Shown here: positions 7,974-15,611 of the stretch, in pieces | Layout: the number at the start of each line of letters is the position of its first letter | Position numbering within the stretch: the stretch's first letter is position 1 | Source of the DNA: DAMCZI01 sp032095175 | Lineage (GTDB): Bacteria; Bacillota; Clostridia; Clostridiales; Caloramatoraceae | DNA length: 35,164 nt | NCBI GenBank assembly: GCA_032095175.1 | Contig: DAMCZI010000046.1 | Coordinates: 1 to 35,164 of the forward strand | Direction: 5' to 3' | Translations under genes and position numbers: made by a program | Notes under the pieces: generated by a model | Databases searched by the model: none | What the model was told of the DNA's origin: nothing | What the model saw: only the letters and a program-made list of their open reading frames with translations

Positions 7974-8578
7974 TTCTTATCTCCTTCGCAAATACTATTT
8001 ATACTATTTACACCATCATATGTTCCAAGCTCTGTTCTTGCTCTTCTAAACATTCCTGCCACTCCTATGGATATTATCACATTCATTATTATGATTATAG
8101 TTATAAAGGCACTCATTTCTCTGTGAAAATTTATGCTAAAGGGATAAAAAAATATCAAAATGGAACAAATAATAGAATAAGAAATCCAACTAATTTTGGC
8201 ATCCTCCTTCAGTCCCTTGTTATCTAGTTTCTCAGAGATAAAATATATCCCTCTGCAGCAGATATTAATTAAATATAGATTTAACGACATAGCTATAGCG
8301 CTAATTAACATTGTCTTAATATCACTTCCCCAGATTTGAACTAGTAAATTATTATTCATTGGCATTATTAAATCCATTAATGATAAAAATGCCAGCACAA
8401 GAGATACTATTTGACCGTTTTTAAATATTATATGCTGTTTTGATAATATGCTTAGGCCTGAATAGAAAAATAAATATCCTATAATGTTTGGAAGTAAATC
8501 AATAGTACCAACTTTTATATTGATAAGTAGAAAAATCATTCCCCAAAACAATCTATTGTATCCCGCAGCATACATCAC
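7970..8578 (-). CDS. Multi-pass membrane protein of unknown function
   Basis: A 202-residue protein with five or six hydrophobic helices (about residues 9-24, 30-45, 57-72, 86-108, 131-148 and 156-178). The opening NIKVGTIDLLPNIIGYLFFY is a pattern I associate with uncharacterised clostridial and bacillar membrane proteins. Its GTG start overlaps the stop of the preceding gene by four bases, with GGGGGATAA just upstream; an ATG follows as the second codon. The next gene overlaps its stop in turn. The three genes probably make one membrane complex, with the 280-residue protein as an extracytoplasmic partner. That is inference from the overlaps alone. Confidence 0.78.
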   Translation of the reverse strand: MMYAAGYNRLFWGMIFLLINIKVGTIDLLPNIIGYLFFYSGLSILSKQHIIFKNGQIVSLVLAFLSLMDLIMPMNNNLLVQIWGSDIKTMLISAIAMSLNLYLINICCRGIYFISEKLDNKGLKEDAKISWISYSIICSILIFFYPFSINFHREMSAFITIIIIMNVIISIGVAGMFRRARTELGTYDGVNSINSICEGDKK

Positions 8579-9417
8579 TTTATCCCCCTATCCTCTTTTA
8601 AATCATTGATATCATACAATTCAGGGAATTGAAGCCAGTAGTCTATACCACAAATCCTACTTTCCTTCTTCCCCTCCATATCCTCTACCATAAAATAAAG
8701 TGGAAAATTATATGCACAGTTTTGCCTAATATCTCCATCGGTAAATTTAAACTCATAATCTATTTCAAGTGTATCTCCCTTTTCCAATTCCATAGGGAAA
8801 GAAATTTCCTTTAGTGGCTTTTTATTTAACTTTATATCAAGTACATCCTCCATAATTTCAAAGAACCTTGAGGAAATGCTTAGTATTTTCATATCCTTAC
8901 TAACTCTATATGTAACTTGTTCCGTATTATTGTTGCTTGATATAGTACTTTCAGCTGCGAAAAGTTCTGCCCCAGAATCATCCATATTACCGCTAATATA
9001 TATCTTTCCAATATCAGCATTAATAACCTTCCCATCAGATAAGTGTACCTCTGCTTTTGTAATTAATTTATTTAAATATTTTTTCCGAATAATATTATCA
9101 TCCTTCTCCAGCTTTACATTTATTAACTTCATTCTATAATATCTGTTGTCACTGTTGTAATCCTGTTCAGTAAAGTTTATGGTCTCAGACCCAACCTCAG
9201 GAAATACTATGCTAGTCACATTTCTTTCGCTATTTATATTGTCTATATAAATCAGCCGAAAAAAGCCATAATCCTCTCTAATGTCATAATAATTCTTTAT
9301 AAAAAGAGGCTCCTTCAAAACATGCCTTTGATAATAAAAAATGTTTCCTGCCCAGACTGCTACAAGCAGCACAATCCATATTACTACATGTTTTTTATTC
9401 AGGTTCAATAAACCCAC
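8575..9417 (-). CDS. Membrane-anchored extracytoplasmic protein, function unknown
   Basis: A 280-residue protein with one N-terminal membrane helix (about residues 11-29, HVVIWIVLLVAVWAGNIFYY) and a large, beta-rich, acidic outer part. No catalytic motif is recognisable. It is the first of three overlapping minus-strand genes. The start is uncertain: I use the GTG at 9417, but its ribosome site is poor, and a TTG four codons later is possible behind GAGTGGG. The likely job is an exported sensor or binding subunit for the two small membrane proteins encoded downstream, inferred only from gene coupling. Confidence 0.72.
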   Translation of the reverse strand: MGLLNLNKKHVVIWIVLLVAVWAGNIFYYQRHVLKEPLFIKNYYDIREDYGFFRLIYIDNINSERNVTSIVFPEVGSETINFTEQDYNSDNRYYRMKLINVKLEKDDNIIRKKYLNKLITKAEVHLSDGKVINADIGKIYISGNMDDSGAELFAAESTISSNNNTEQVTYRVSKDMKILSISSRFFEIMEDVLDIKLNKKPLKEISFPMELEKGDTLEIDYEFKFTDGDIRQNCAYNFPLYFMVEDMEGKKESRICGIDYWLQFPELYDINDLKEDRGIK

Positions 9418-9494
9418 TCCATTTCATACACATTATGTATTATATAGTTAATTATAACATATGGTGAATGTGCACATATAATTTTATTAATGAC

Positions 9495-9517
9495 AAAAGC
9501 ACCTTAATAGGTGCTTT
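9495..9517 (-). terminator. Terminator of the acetyltransferase gene
   Basis: On the minus strand AAAGCACCT and AGGTGCTTTT form a stem around a short loop directly after the stop of the 9522-10001 gene. Confidence 0.75.
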
Positions 9518-9521
9518 ACAC

Positions 9522-10001
9522 TTAATGTTTATCTATATACTTTTTCATCTTAATAAACTCAAATTCCCCACCATTCGTTTCCTGCATGTATTTTTCTATA
9601 AATTCAAAGCCTATCTTTTCATATGCTTTTATTGCTCGTTTATTAAAGGAAGCTACCGCCAACATAATATAGCCACCTTTATAATTAAACTTGCCCAATC
9701 CAAAGTTAATTCCTGCAATTACAAACTCAGCTCCAAGACCTTTCCCTGTTAGATCTGGTCTTAATCCAAAGCCTATCCACATAATTTCATTCTCAAAGGA
9801 AAATGAATAGTAACCTACCAATTCTCCTTTATCATTTAATACTGCAGAGTAAATATCTTTCCAACTCTCTTCATTGATAAATTCTTCTAAATCCTCTTCA
9901 TCCGCTGTCATGTCATAGAATGAATACACTCCGCTGTATTTCCAATCATATGCAATTTCATTAGCATATTCTTTATTCATAGGCACAAATTTAAAATACA
10001 T
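9522..10001 (-). CDS. GNAT family N-acetyltransferase
   Basis: A 159-residue acetyl-CoA-dependent acetyltransferase of the RimI-like GNAT group. The acetyl-CoA loop is visible as LRPDLTGKGLGAEFV (about residues 81-95), following the strand YYSFSFENEIMWIGFGL. The closing strand and helix carry the usual ASFNKRAIKAYEKIGF pattern (about 118-133). The start ATG follows GGGGGAG. The gene stands alone with its own terminator. The acceptor cannot be told from the sequence; small-molecule or protein N-termini are both possible. Confidence 0.88.
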   Translation of the reverse strand: MYFKFVPMNKEYANEIAYDWKYSGVYSFYDMTADEEDLEEFINEESWKDIYSAVLNDKGELVGYYSFSFENEIMWIGFGLRPDLTGKGLGAEFVIAGINFGLGKFNYKGGYIMLAVASFNKRAIKAYEKIGFEFIEKYMQETNGGEFEFIKMKKYIDKH

Positions 10002-10152
10002 TTTTACTCCCCCATTTTAAATTGAGCTAAATTATCATACCATTCTATTAAATATATTTTTCTATTGTTTTAAGACTTTAAGACTTTTTATTTCATCTAT
10101 GAAAATTAAGGTTAAATTCCTTTGTTTGGATATAGAAGTCAAAGGCAATGAG

Positions 10153-10278
10153 AAAAAGCACCCATCCACCAAAGATTAGTGCCTCCCTCATTTAACGCAT
10201 TTATAAGTTAAATATCCAATAGCTCTAAAACTAAAAACGTTCTAGGATTGCTTAGTGTTCCCTCACTAAGCTTTTCTT
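10153..10278 (-). ncRNA. Candidate small RNA with its own promoter and terminator
   Basis: On the minus strand an extended -10 promoter (10293-10285) should start a transcript near 10278. About 125 bases later comes a terminator: a GC-containing stem (10182-10158, one mismatch, GCACTAATC against GATGGGTGC) followed by TTTTTC. Between them lie a strong hairpin (GCTTAGTG/CACTAAGC, 10272-10251) and a weaker one (ATTTAAC/GTTAAAT). No match to a riboswitch class I know. A 32-codon frame (10191-10093, MREALIFGGWVLFLIAF) runs across the terminator but has no ribosome site, so I favour an RNA. Confidence 0.45.
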
Positions 10279-10284
10279 ATTTGT

Positions 10285-10293
10285 ATTATATCA
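10285..10293 (-). promoter_or_regulatory. Extended -10 promoter of the candidate small RNA
   Basis: Minus strand TGATATAAT: a perfect -10 box with the upstream TG of extended -10 promoters. The -35 region (TTTATT-like) is weak. Confidence 0.5.
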
Positions 10294-10384
10294 AACTTTT
10301 TATAAGAATAAACATATATTTATTTAGGATTAATCCATATTATGAATCACCTATGAACCTATATGATTTTACCAATAGGCATTA

Positions 10385-11125
10385 TTAAAATCCAAATATT
10401 TTCTTCAACTCTTCATACCTCTCATGGGTTAAAAGAGCATCTTTATCAGTATCCCTAAGCTTCACAATATATGTCCATCTTCCATAAGGGTATATCTTTT
10501 GTATTTTAGAAAGATTAACAATGTAGGATTTGTGACATCTGAAAAACTGTGTTTGCTCCAGCTTTTCTTCTAATGAGCTTAGGGATTCAGAAGTTGTATA
10601 ATTATTATCTATTGTACAAATAACTGTACTCCTGTCCTCTCTTTGAACCATGATTATATCCTTTGTATCAACAAAGCATAATCCTTCTTTATTTTTTATC
10701 GAAATCTTATCTAACCCTTTTCCCTTGCGAATTATTTTATCTACGGATTCTTCCTTCAAGTGGTTAATATCTTTAATTTTTTCTAATGTCTTATAAATTC
10801 TTTCTACTTTAAAAGGCTTTACAATATAATCAAAAGCATATATTTCGAAGGCTTCTCCCATGTATTCATTATAACCCGTGGCAAAGATAATAATTATTTT
10901 GGGATCTATATCTGCTATTTTTTTAGCACATTCTAACCCACTGAGTTTTGGCATTTCAATATCTATAAATACTACATCCGGACGAAGCTTATCTACAAGT
11001 TTAATTGCCTCTTCTCCATCTTGAGCTTCACCTATTACTTTAAATCCATCAACCTTTTCAACAGCTTTTTTCAAAACTGTTCTCATACCTAACTCATCAT
11101 CACAAATTATTACCTTTAGCTCCAA
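10385..11125 (-). CDS. LytTR-family response regulator
   Basis: A 246-residue two-component response regulator. The receiver domain (1-120) has the acidic pair D9/D10, phosphoacceptor D55 in FIDIEMP, and K103 in VKPF. A linker leads to a LytTR DNA-binding domain (about 140-244), with the usual RCHKSYIVNLSKI and YIVKLRD strands. It should bind direct repeats and activate promoters when phosphorylated. The start is TTG, ten bases inside the end of the preceding gene, with AGGAGGAAG upstream. Its probable kinase is encoded at 13107-13964, separated from it by nfeD, floA and an unknown gene in the same run. Confidence 0.92.
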   Translation of the reverse strand: MELKVIICDDELGMRTVLKKAVEKVDGFKVIGEAQDGEEAIKLVDKLRPDVVFIDIEMPKLSGLECAKKIADIDPKIIIIFATGYNEYMGEAFEIYAFDYIVKPFKVERIYKTLEKIKDINHLKEESVDKIIRKGKGLDKISIKNKEGLCFVDTKDIIMVQREDRSTVICTIDNNYTTSESLSSLEEKLEQTQFFRCHKSYIVNLSKIQKIYPYGRWTYIVKLRDTDKDALLTHERYEELKKIFGF

Positions 11126-11460
11126 TTCCTACACTTCCTCCTAGTCTTAGCTCTTGGCTTAGATAAAATTTCAGAATATATAACCGCTTTCCTCAATTCA
11201 TCAGTATCGAAATTTAATTCAATATTGGGTTTCTCACTATCTACCTTAAGTTCCTGGTTGTAATTCTCCTCAAGGTTACATACCTGGTTATTTTGAGTAA
11301 TTACAGGTTCAATCTCATTATTACTTATATCTGGGTTAGTATGTTTAAACTCAACAGCCACTTTGTTTTGATATTTTGCCATTTCACTAAATGTATAACG
11401 TCTACTTTCTTGTACTGTTTTTATTACCTTTACTACAGACTTGACAATTGATTCTATCAT
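11116..11460 (-). CDS. Conserved-looking small protein in the floA cluster
   Basis: A 114-residue soluble protein with no membrane segment. The N-terminal helix (MIESIVKSVVKVIKTVQESR) looks amphipathic, the middle (45-85) is acidic and asparagine-rich and probably disordered, and the end (FDTDELRKAVIYSEILSKPR then a basic tail) looks like a short helical motif. It sits 13 bases after floA and overlaps the response regulator start by ten bases, so it is translated with both. I recognise no named family. An adaptor linking the flotillin scaffold or the signalling proteins is possible but is inference. Confidence 0.7.
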   Translation of the reverse strand: MIESIVKSVVKVIKTVQESRRYTFSEMAKYQNKVAVEFKHTNPDISNNEIEPVITQNNQVCNLEENYNQELKVDSEKPNIELNFDTDELRKAVIYSEILSKPRAKTRRKCRNWS

Positions 11461-11473
11461 ACACTCTCACCAC

Positions 11474-12472
11474 TTATTTTCCCATATTATCACTGCAATT
11501 TTTAATGTTATCTAGAATATCTTTTTCCTGAGAACCTGTTTTTGAAATCGACTGTCTCATCTTAGTATCAGAAATAACATTTTGCATATCATAGTAATCC
11601 ATTACTCCAAGATTGCCTTCCTTAAGAGCTTCTGCTATAGCCTTTGGTATTTCTGCCTCTGCTGCCACAAGTTCAGCCCTCATTTCCTGTTCCTTAGCAA
11701 CAGCCATTGCTCTTCTCTCTTCTGCCTTTGCCTGAGCTATATTTTTATCTGCTTCTGCCTGAAGAGTTTGGAGGTGTGCTCCTATATTTCTTCCAATATC
11801 AATATCTGCAATATCTATAGATAATATTTCAAAGGCAGTTCCTGCATCTAAGCCCTTTGCTAAAACTGTTTGAGATATCTTGTCTGGATTCTCTAGAACC
11901 TCCATATGAGAATTAGCACTTCCTACTGTAGTAACAACACCTTCACCAACTCTTGCAAGAACAGTTGCTTCCCCTGCACCGCCTATTAACCTTTCCAGGT
12001 TTGCTCTAACTGTTACCCTTGCTTTTGTCAATAGTTCAATACCATCCTTAGCTACAGCTGAGATGCTTGGAGTTTCAATTACTTTAGGATTAACACTCAT
12101 TTTTACAGCTTCCAAAACATCACGTCCTGCAAGGTCTATAGCTGCTGCCCTTTCAAAGGGTAGTTGAAAATCTGCTCTATGTGATGCTATAAGAGCATTA
12201 ATAACATTATCTACATCTCCGCCAGCAAGATAGTGAGCTTCAAGCTGGTTTATATTAACGTTTAGGCCCGCTTTTATTGCCTTTATCAATGGACGCACAA
12301 TATTCTTGGGGTTAACCCTTCTAAGTCTCATTCCAATCATATTACCAAGGCTTACCTTAACCCCTGCTGCCAAAGCTGAAATCCAGAGTCCAACTGGAAC
12401 AAAACTGAAAAACACTGCTAAGAAAGTTATAATCACCGCTAAAATTATTATCATACTTGTTGTACTACTCAT
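11474..12472 (-). CDS. floA: Flotillin-like protein FloA
   Basis: A 332-residue bacterial flotillin that forms membrane microdomains. It has an N-terminal hydrophobic hairpin (about residues 6-30), then the SPFH/FloA core with the very conserved FVPVGLWISALAAGVKVSLG, GGDVDNVINALIASHRADF and ERLIGGAGEATVLARVGEG. The helical, Ala/Glu-rich region IAQAKAEERRAMAVAKEQEM (about 240-265) is the coiled coil used in oligomerisation. Length equals that of the family. The start ATG follows AAGGGGG. It is 15 bases downstream of an NfeD gene, its standard partner. The novelty is the neighbouring two-component system. Confidence 0.96.
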   Translation of the reverse strand: MSSTTSMIIILAVIITFLAVFFSFVPVGLWISALAAGVKVSLGNMIGMRLRRVNPKNIVRPLIKAIKAGLNVNINQLEAHYLAGGDVDNVINALIASHRADFQLPFERAAAIDLAGRDVLEAVKMSVNPKVIETPSISAVAKDGIELLTKARVTVRANLERLIGGAGEATVLARVGEGVVTTVGSANSHMEVLENPDKISQTVLAKGLDAGTAFEILSIDIADIDIGRNIGAHLQTLQAEADKNIAQAKAEERRAMAVAKEQEMRAELVAAEAEIPKAIAEALKEGNLGVMDYYDMQNVISDTKMRQSISKTGSQEKDILDNIKNCSDNMGK

Positions 12473-12487
12473 AAAAATCCCCCTTTA

Positions 12488-12973
12488 CTATGCAATCTTT
12501 TTTACAACAATACGTCTTCCTTCAACTTTTATTATCTTTACTTTACTGCCTGGCTGTATAAATTCACCTTCAGAAACCACATCTAGCTTTATTCCATCAA
12601 AATTCACAATACCTGATGGTCTTAAAACTGTAGTTGCCACGCCTTCTTTGCCAAGAAAATAATTAAGATCCTCAACGGATATATATCCCTTATCCTTCTT
12701 CTGCATATCCTCCAAAATCAAGCTTTTAGAGAATTTTCCATTGGAGAATGATTTTAGCACTATGGTAAGGGCTATACCTAAAATACATAGTATAACAATA
12801 AGCATTATAAGTGCCTGCACAATAGTTTTAGCGCTAAGCACTATACCAAGTATAAGCAAAATGCCTCCTATGAATCCTGGTAAGCCAAAGCCCGGGTGAA
12901 ACATCTCTATCATCATCAGTATAAAGCCTACAGCAAAACATATAATGGAGATTGTTAAAATGTTAATTCCCAA
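12488..12973 (-). CDS. NfeD family protein, short membrane form
   Basis: A 161-residue NfeD protein. The N-terminal half is membrane-embedded, with the family phrase MMIEMFHPGFGLPGFIGGIL (about residues 20-40) and three or four helices. The C-terminal 65 residues form the OB-fold domain (EGVATTVLRPSG ... IKLDVVSEGEFIQPGSKVKI). It lacks the serine-protease domain of long NfeD forms. I prefer the TTG at 12973: GGAGGGGGG lies 7 bases upstream, and an earlier in-frame TTG would overlap that site. NfeD proteins are co-encoded with flotillins and are thought to act with them in membrane organisation. A 115-base gap upstream holds a possible LytTR site. Confidence 0.92.
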   Translation of the reverse strand: MGINILTISIICFAVGFILMMIEMFHPGFGLPGFIGGILLILGIVLSAKTIVQALIMLIVILCILGIALTIVLKSFSNGKFSKSLILEDMQKKDKGYISVEDLNYFLGKEGVATTVLRPSGIVNFDGIKLDVVSEGEFIQPGSKVKIIKVEGRRIVVKKIA

Positions 12974-13045
12974 TTTCTTTCCCCCCTCCAATATTAATTA
13001 ATTATTTTCTATCTAGCTATACCTTACTACATTGGTTTAAAGGGT

Positions 13046-13074
13046 TACATAGAAAAGTGCTATAAAGTACATAG
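13046..13074 (-). promoter_or_regulatory. Candidate LytTR binding site upstream of nfeD
   Basis: TACATAG occurs at 13046-13052 and again at 13068-13074 (CTATGTA on the coding strand), a 22-base period that puts both on the same DNA face. A weak -35 (13043-13038) and a TATAGC -10 box (13020-13015) follow. Spaced direct repeats just upstream of a weak -35 are the usual layout for LytTR activators. Inferred, not proven. Confidence 0.4.
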
Positions 13075-13106
13075 TTCTGCCTGAAATGTCTCTTTTAATA
13101 CTCAAA

Positions 13107-13964
13107 CTATTTTTTTACTCCGCCCTCAAAAACAGTTATATTTTCATCACTACACACAGAAATACTGCCTCCATAACTTTCAATTAATTCTTTTACGATA
13201 TAAAGGCCCATTCCTTCTCCGGCTTGTCCCTTTGTAGTAAATCCACCTTCAAACAACCTATTCTTAATGTCCTTTGGAATTTCAGGGCCATTATTCTTTA
13301 TTCTAAACCTATACATCTTTATATCTTCATATAATTCAACCTGCAGTATTCTGTTTATATCTTTACTTTGAAGTGCATATATTCCATTATCAATTATGTT
13401 TCCAAGTACTCTGCAAAACTCCCATGAAGGCATCTTTAGATCTTTAAGTTGAGATGTAACATCAACCTCCATGTTTATACCTTTTTTCTCTGCATATAAA
13501 AGCTTCGCTTGAAGAAGTGCATTAACAGCTAGATTTGAGGTTTTTAAAACCTTATTAACCTTTTGTATGTCATTGAATACTTTATCAATATAATTTCGAG
13601 CCTCTTCATACTCTTCCATTTCCATTAGGCTGTAAACTATTTGAAGATGATTCATAAAGTCGTGCCTCTGTGCCCTTAATGTATTATTCAGTTTTTCCAT
13701 CTGTTCTAAGGATTTTTGCATCATATCATATTTATAATTATGTTTATTTAATATGTTAAAATCTCTAAACACAATAAAACCATTTAACAGCACTATTGAT
13801 AAAATTGCATATATAAAAATACTGGTTCTAAAAATTGGACCCTTTATAGAATCTTTTAAAAATATTATTCCTATAACACTACCTAACTGTATTATGTTTA
13901 GCAGTACTATTGTTATGATGGTTTTACCTATATTTAAATCTCTCTTCACTAAATTAACTTTCAT
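13107..13964 (-). CDS. Spo0B-type GHKL sensor histidine kinase
   Basis: A 285-residue membrane histidine kinase. Two hydrophobic helices (about residues 14-36 and 45-66) anchor it, with no sizeable outer sensor domain. The dimerisation domain carries RHDFMNHLQIVYSL with phosphoacceptor H101, a pattern of the Spo0B/CitA/AgrC group. The ATPase domain follows, with the N box near GNIIDNG (188-194) and the G box GEGMGL (249-254). This class usually pairs with LytTR or CitB regulators, and a LytTR regulator lies three genes downstream on the same strand. With almost no outside domain, the signal is likely sensed in the membrane or through a partner such as NfeD or FloA; that last step is inference. 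Confidence 0.9.
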   Translation of the reverse strand: MKVNLVKRDLNIGKTIITIVLLNIIQLGSVIGIIFLKDSIKGPIFRTSIFIYAILSIVLLNGFIVFRDFNILNKHNYKYDMMQKSLEQMEKLNNTLRAQRHDFMNHLQIVYSLMEMEEYEEARNYIDKVFNDIQKVNKVLKTSNLAVNALLQAKLLYAEKKGINMEVDVTSQLKDLKMPSWEFCRVLGNIIDNGIYALQSKDINRILQVELYEDIKMYRFRIKNNGPEIPKDIKNRLFEGGFTTKGQAGEGMGLYIVKELIESYGGSISVCSDENITVFEGGVKK

Positions 13965-14017
13965 AATACTTCAAGCCTTTCATTTTCTTATTAATGAATT
14001 AGAACTACGATAATCGG

Positions 14018-14725
14018 TTACATTTCTAATAACTGATCTATTCCCCTTATTATTCTATCCGGCTTAATATCGGTATCCTTTGGCAGCCCTGTATTCTCAA
14101 AGTCCACCCATATACCATAGATTCCTATATTTTGAGGAGCTTTGACATCCCATATTAAATTATCTCCAATTGACCATGTATTTTGTGGACTGACATTCAT
14201 CTTATCAAGAGCAAGCTTATATATTTTCTCTTCAGGCTTGCCATATCCAATTTCTGTTTCGATAAGTATATAATCAAAATATTTTTCTAAATTAAATTTT
14301 TCTATTTTGTACCTCTGAATCTTTCCATCTCCATTAGTTATAAGAGCAGTCTTAATAGACTTTGATTTAATAAATTCAAGAGTTTCAATAACATTAGGGA
14401 ACAACTTCAAAGCTTCTAACCTTCTTTCAGAAAACGAATCCGCTACCTCCTCTATATCATTTGTTGGCAATTTAAGTTTTTCAAATACTCTCCTAACAAT
14501 TTCTCTCCTGGCAGCCTTCTGATTTTTTCTTCCTATTTCATTGCTTTTTTTATCATCCCAGAAAGCTAATCTTGTATCAGTAATTGTTTTATATAATATC
14601 TCATAGCCAATGCACTTGTTTAATTTACAATATTCTGAACATATAATCTTCCATGTATCATTTGCTGTGCCTTTAAGCGAAATAATAGTATCATCCAAAT
14701 CAAAAATTATTGCCTGTGGTAACAT
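14018..14725 (-). CDS. HAD family hydrolase
   Basis: A 235-residue haloacid dehalogenase-type phosphatase. All four motifs are visible: DLDDT with nucleophile D9 and acid D11, LITNGD (about residues 128-133), the lysine of GYGKPEEKIY (about 160-170) and SIGDNLIWDV (about 186-195). The helical cap lies between motifs I and II (about 15-90). The overall pattern is that of the YjjG / N-acylneuraminate-9-phosphatase-like group, which removes phosphate from nucleotides or sugars. The start ATG follows GAAGGGA. It lies between the reductase gene and the kinase gene on the same strand. Confidence 0.9.
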   Translation of the reverse strand: MLPQAIIFDLDDTIISLKGTANDTWKIICSEYCKLNKCIGYEILYKTITDTRLAFWDDKKSNEIGRKNQKAARREIVRRVFEKLKLPTNDIEEVADSFSERRLEALKLFPNVIETLEFIKSKSIKTALITNGDGKIQRYKIEKFNLEKYFDYILIETEIGYGKPEEKIYKLALDKMNVSPQNTWSIGDNLIWDVKAPQNIGIYGIWVDFENTGLPKDTDIKPDRIIRGIDQLLEM

Positions 14726-14774
14726 TGTATCCCTTCTTCCATAGATAACTAAGAACTATCCCTTGTAAATGCTG

Positions 14775-15590
14775 TTAGTTAATTAAACCCCTAATTGTTG
14801 ATTTATTCATTAATCTTAACGATTCATGAAATTCATTATATCTCTTTGACAAAAGTGCAAAGCATCCTTCTTCCTCGAAGTTTTCTTGTATCCTTGCATT
14901 ACTAAAACCCAGACTTGTTATTAATTCATTTAAAAAATCCTTATGATTTATTACATCCTCTGCAGCCAAATGAAAAATCCCCTTTAATTTGTGCTCTATA
15001 ATGTAGCATAATTGTTTTGATATCAATATATCAGTGTTAGTATTTAAAAACAATTTGGGATATACAACAATTTTTTCATTATTGCGCAGTGAATTTAATA
15101 GTTGATTCATTCTTGGAGAATCTTTTCCCCAAATCTGAGGAAGTCTTAATATACAAGCATTGTCATGCAATATATCTATAATCCTTTTTTCACATGCTAT
15201 TTTATATTGTCCATAATCAGTACATGAATTTGGTAAATCATCTTCATAATGAGGTCTGCTTAAATCATTATCAAAAACATTTGCAGTAGAGAAAAAGTAT
15301 AATCTACCATTAGTTTTCTTTAAATGTTCAGCAATTTTTGTATGTAAAATCAACTGCTTATCAAAGTCTCCTCTTAGACATGATACAATAATTTCAGGCT
15401 TTAAAGTATTCAATACGCTACTTATGCTAGTCAAATCTTCAATGTTCAGTTTAAAACTTCTGTCTTGATCCAATGGTAATGGATTTTTAAGGTATGTTGC
15501 ATAAACCTGAAACTCCTTATACTCATTCATTTCATTAATTATTGCTTTCCCTATGAGTCCACTTCCACCCAAAACTAAAACATTGTGCAT
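14775..15590 (-). CDS. NAD(P)-dependent sugar-nucleotide reductase/epimerase-like protein
   Basis: A 271-residue extended short-chain dehydrogenase of the RmlD (dTDP-4-dehydrorhamnose reductase) type. The dinucleotide-binding loop is LGGSGLIGKAI (about residues 7-17). The active site appears as FFSTANVFDND (substrate Ser/Thr) and YGQYKIACEK (about 127-136), the YxxxK pair. It is slightly shorter than typical RmlD, and its substrate is uncertain because no other dTDP-sugar gene is nearby. The start follows GCGGAGG. Twenty-one bases separate it from the upstream M50 gene, so the two are probably co-transcribed. Confidence 0.85.
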   Translation of the reverse strand: MHNVLVLGGSGLIGKAIINEMNEYKEFQVYATYLKNPLPLDQDRSFKLNIEDLTSISSVLNTLKPEIIVSCLRGDFDKQLILHTKIAEHLKKTNGRLYFFSTANVFDNDLSRPHYEDDLPNSCTDYGQYKIACEKRIIDILHDNACILRLPQIWGKDSPRMNQLLNSLRNNEKIVVYPKLFLNTNTDILISKQLCYIIEHKLKGIFHLAAEDVINHKDFLNELITSLGFSNARIQENFEEEGCFALLSKRYNEFHESLRLMNKSTIRGLIN

Positions 15591-15611
15591 AATGGTTATA
15601 CCTCCGCTGGA

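Noticed and set aside
10093..10191. A 32-codon hydrophobic minus-strand frame.
   Set aside because: A membrane-helix-like peptide is possible, but there is no ribosome site and the frame crosses a terminator. Kept only as an alternative to the small RNA.
10215..10240. Minus-strand GTTTTAGAGCTAT, identical to the start of a type II CRISPR repeat.
   Set aside because: Only 13 bases match, there is no repeat-spacer array, no anti-repeat and no cas gene in the window. Most likely chance in AT-rich DNA.
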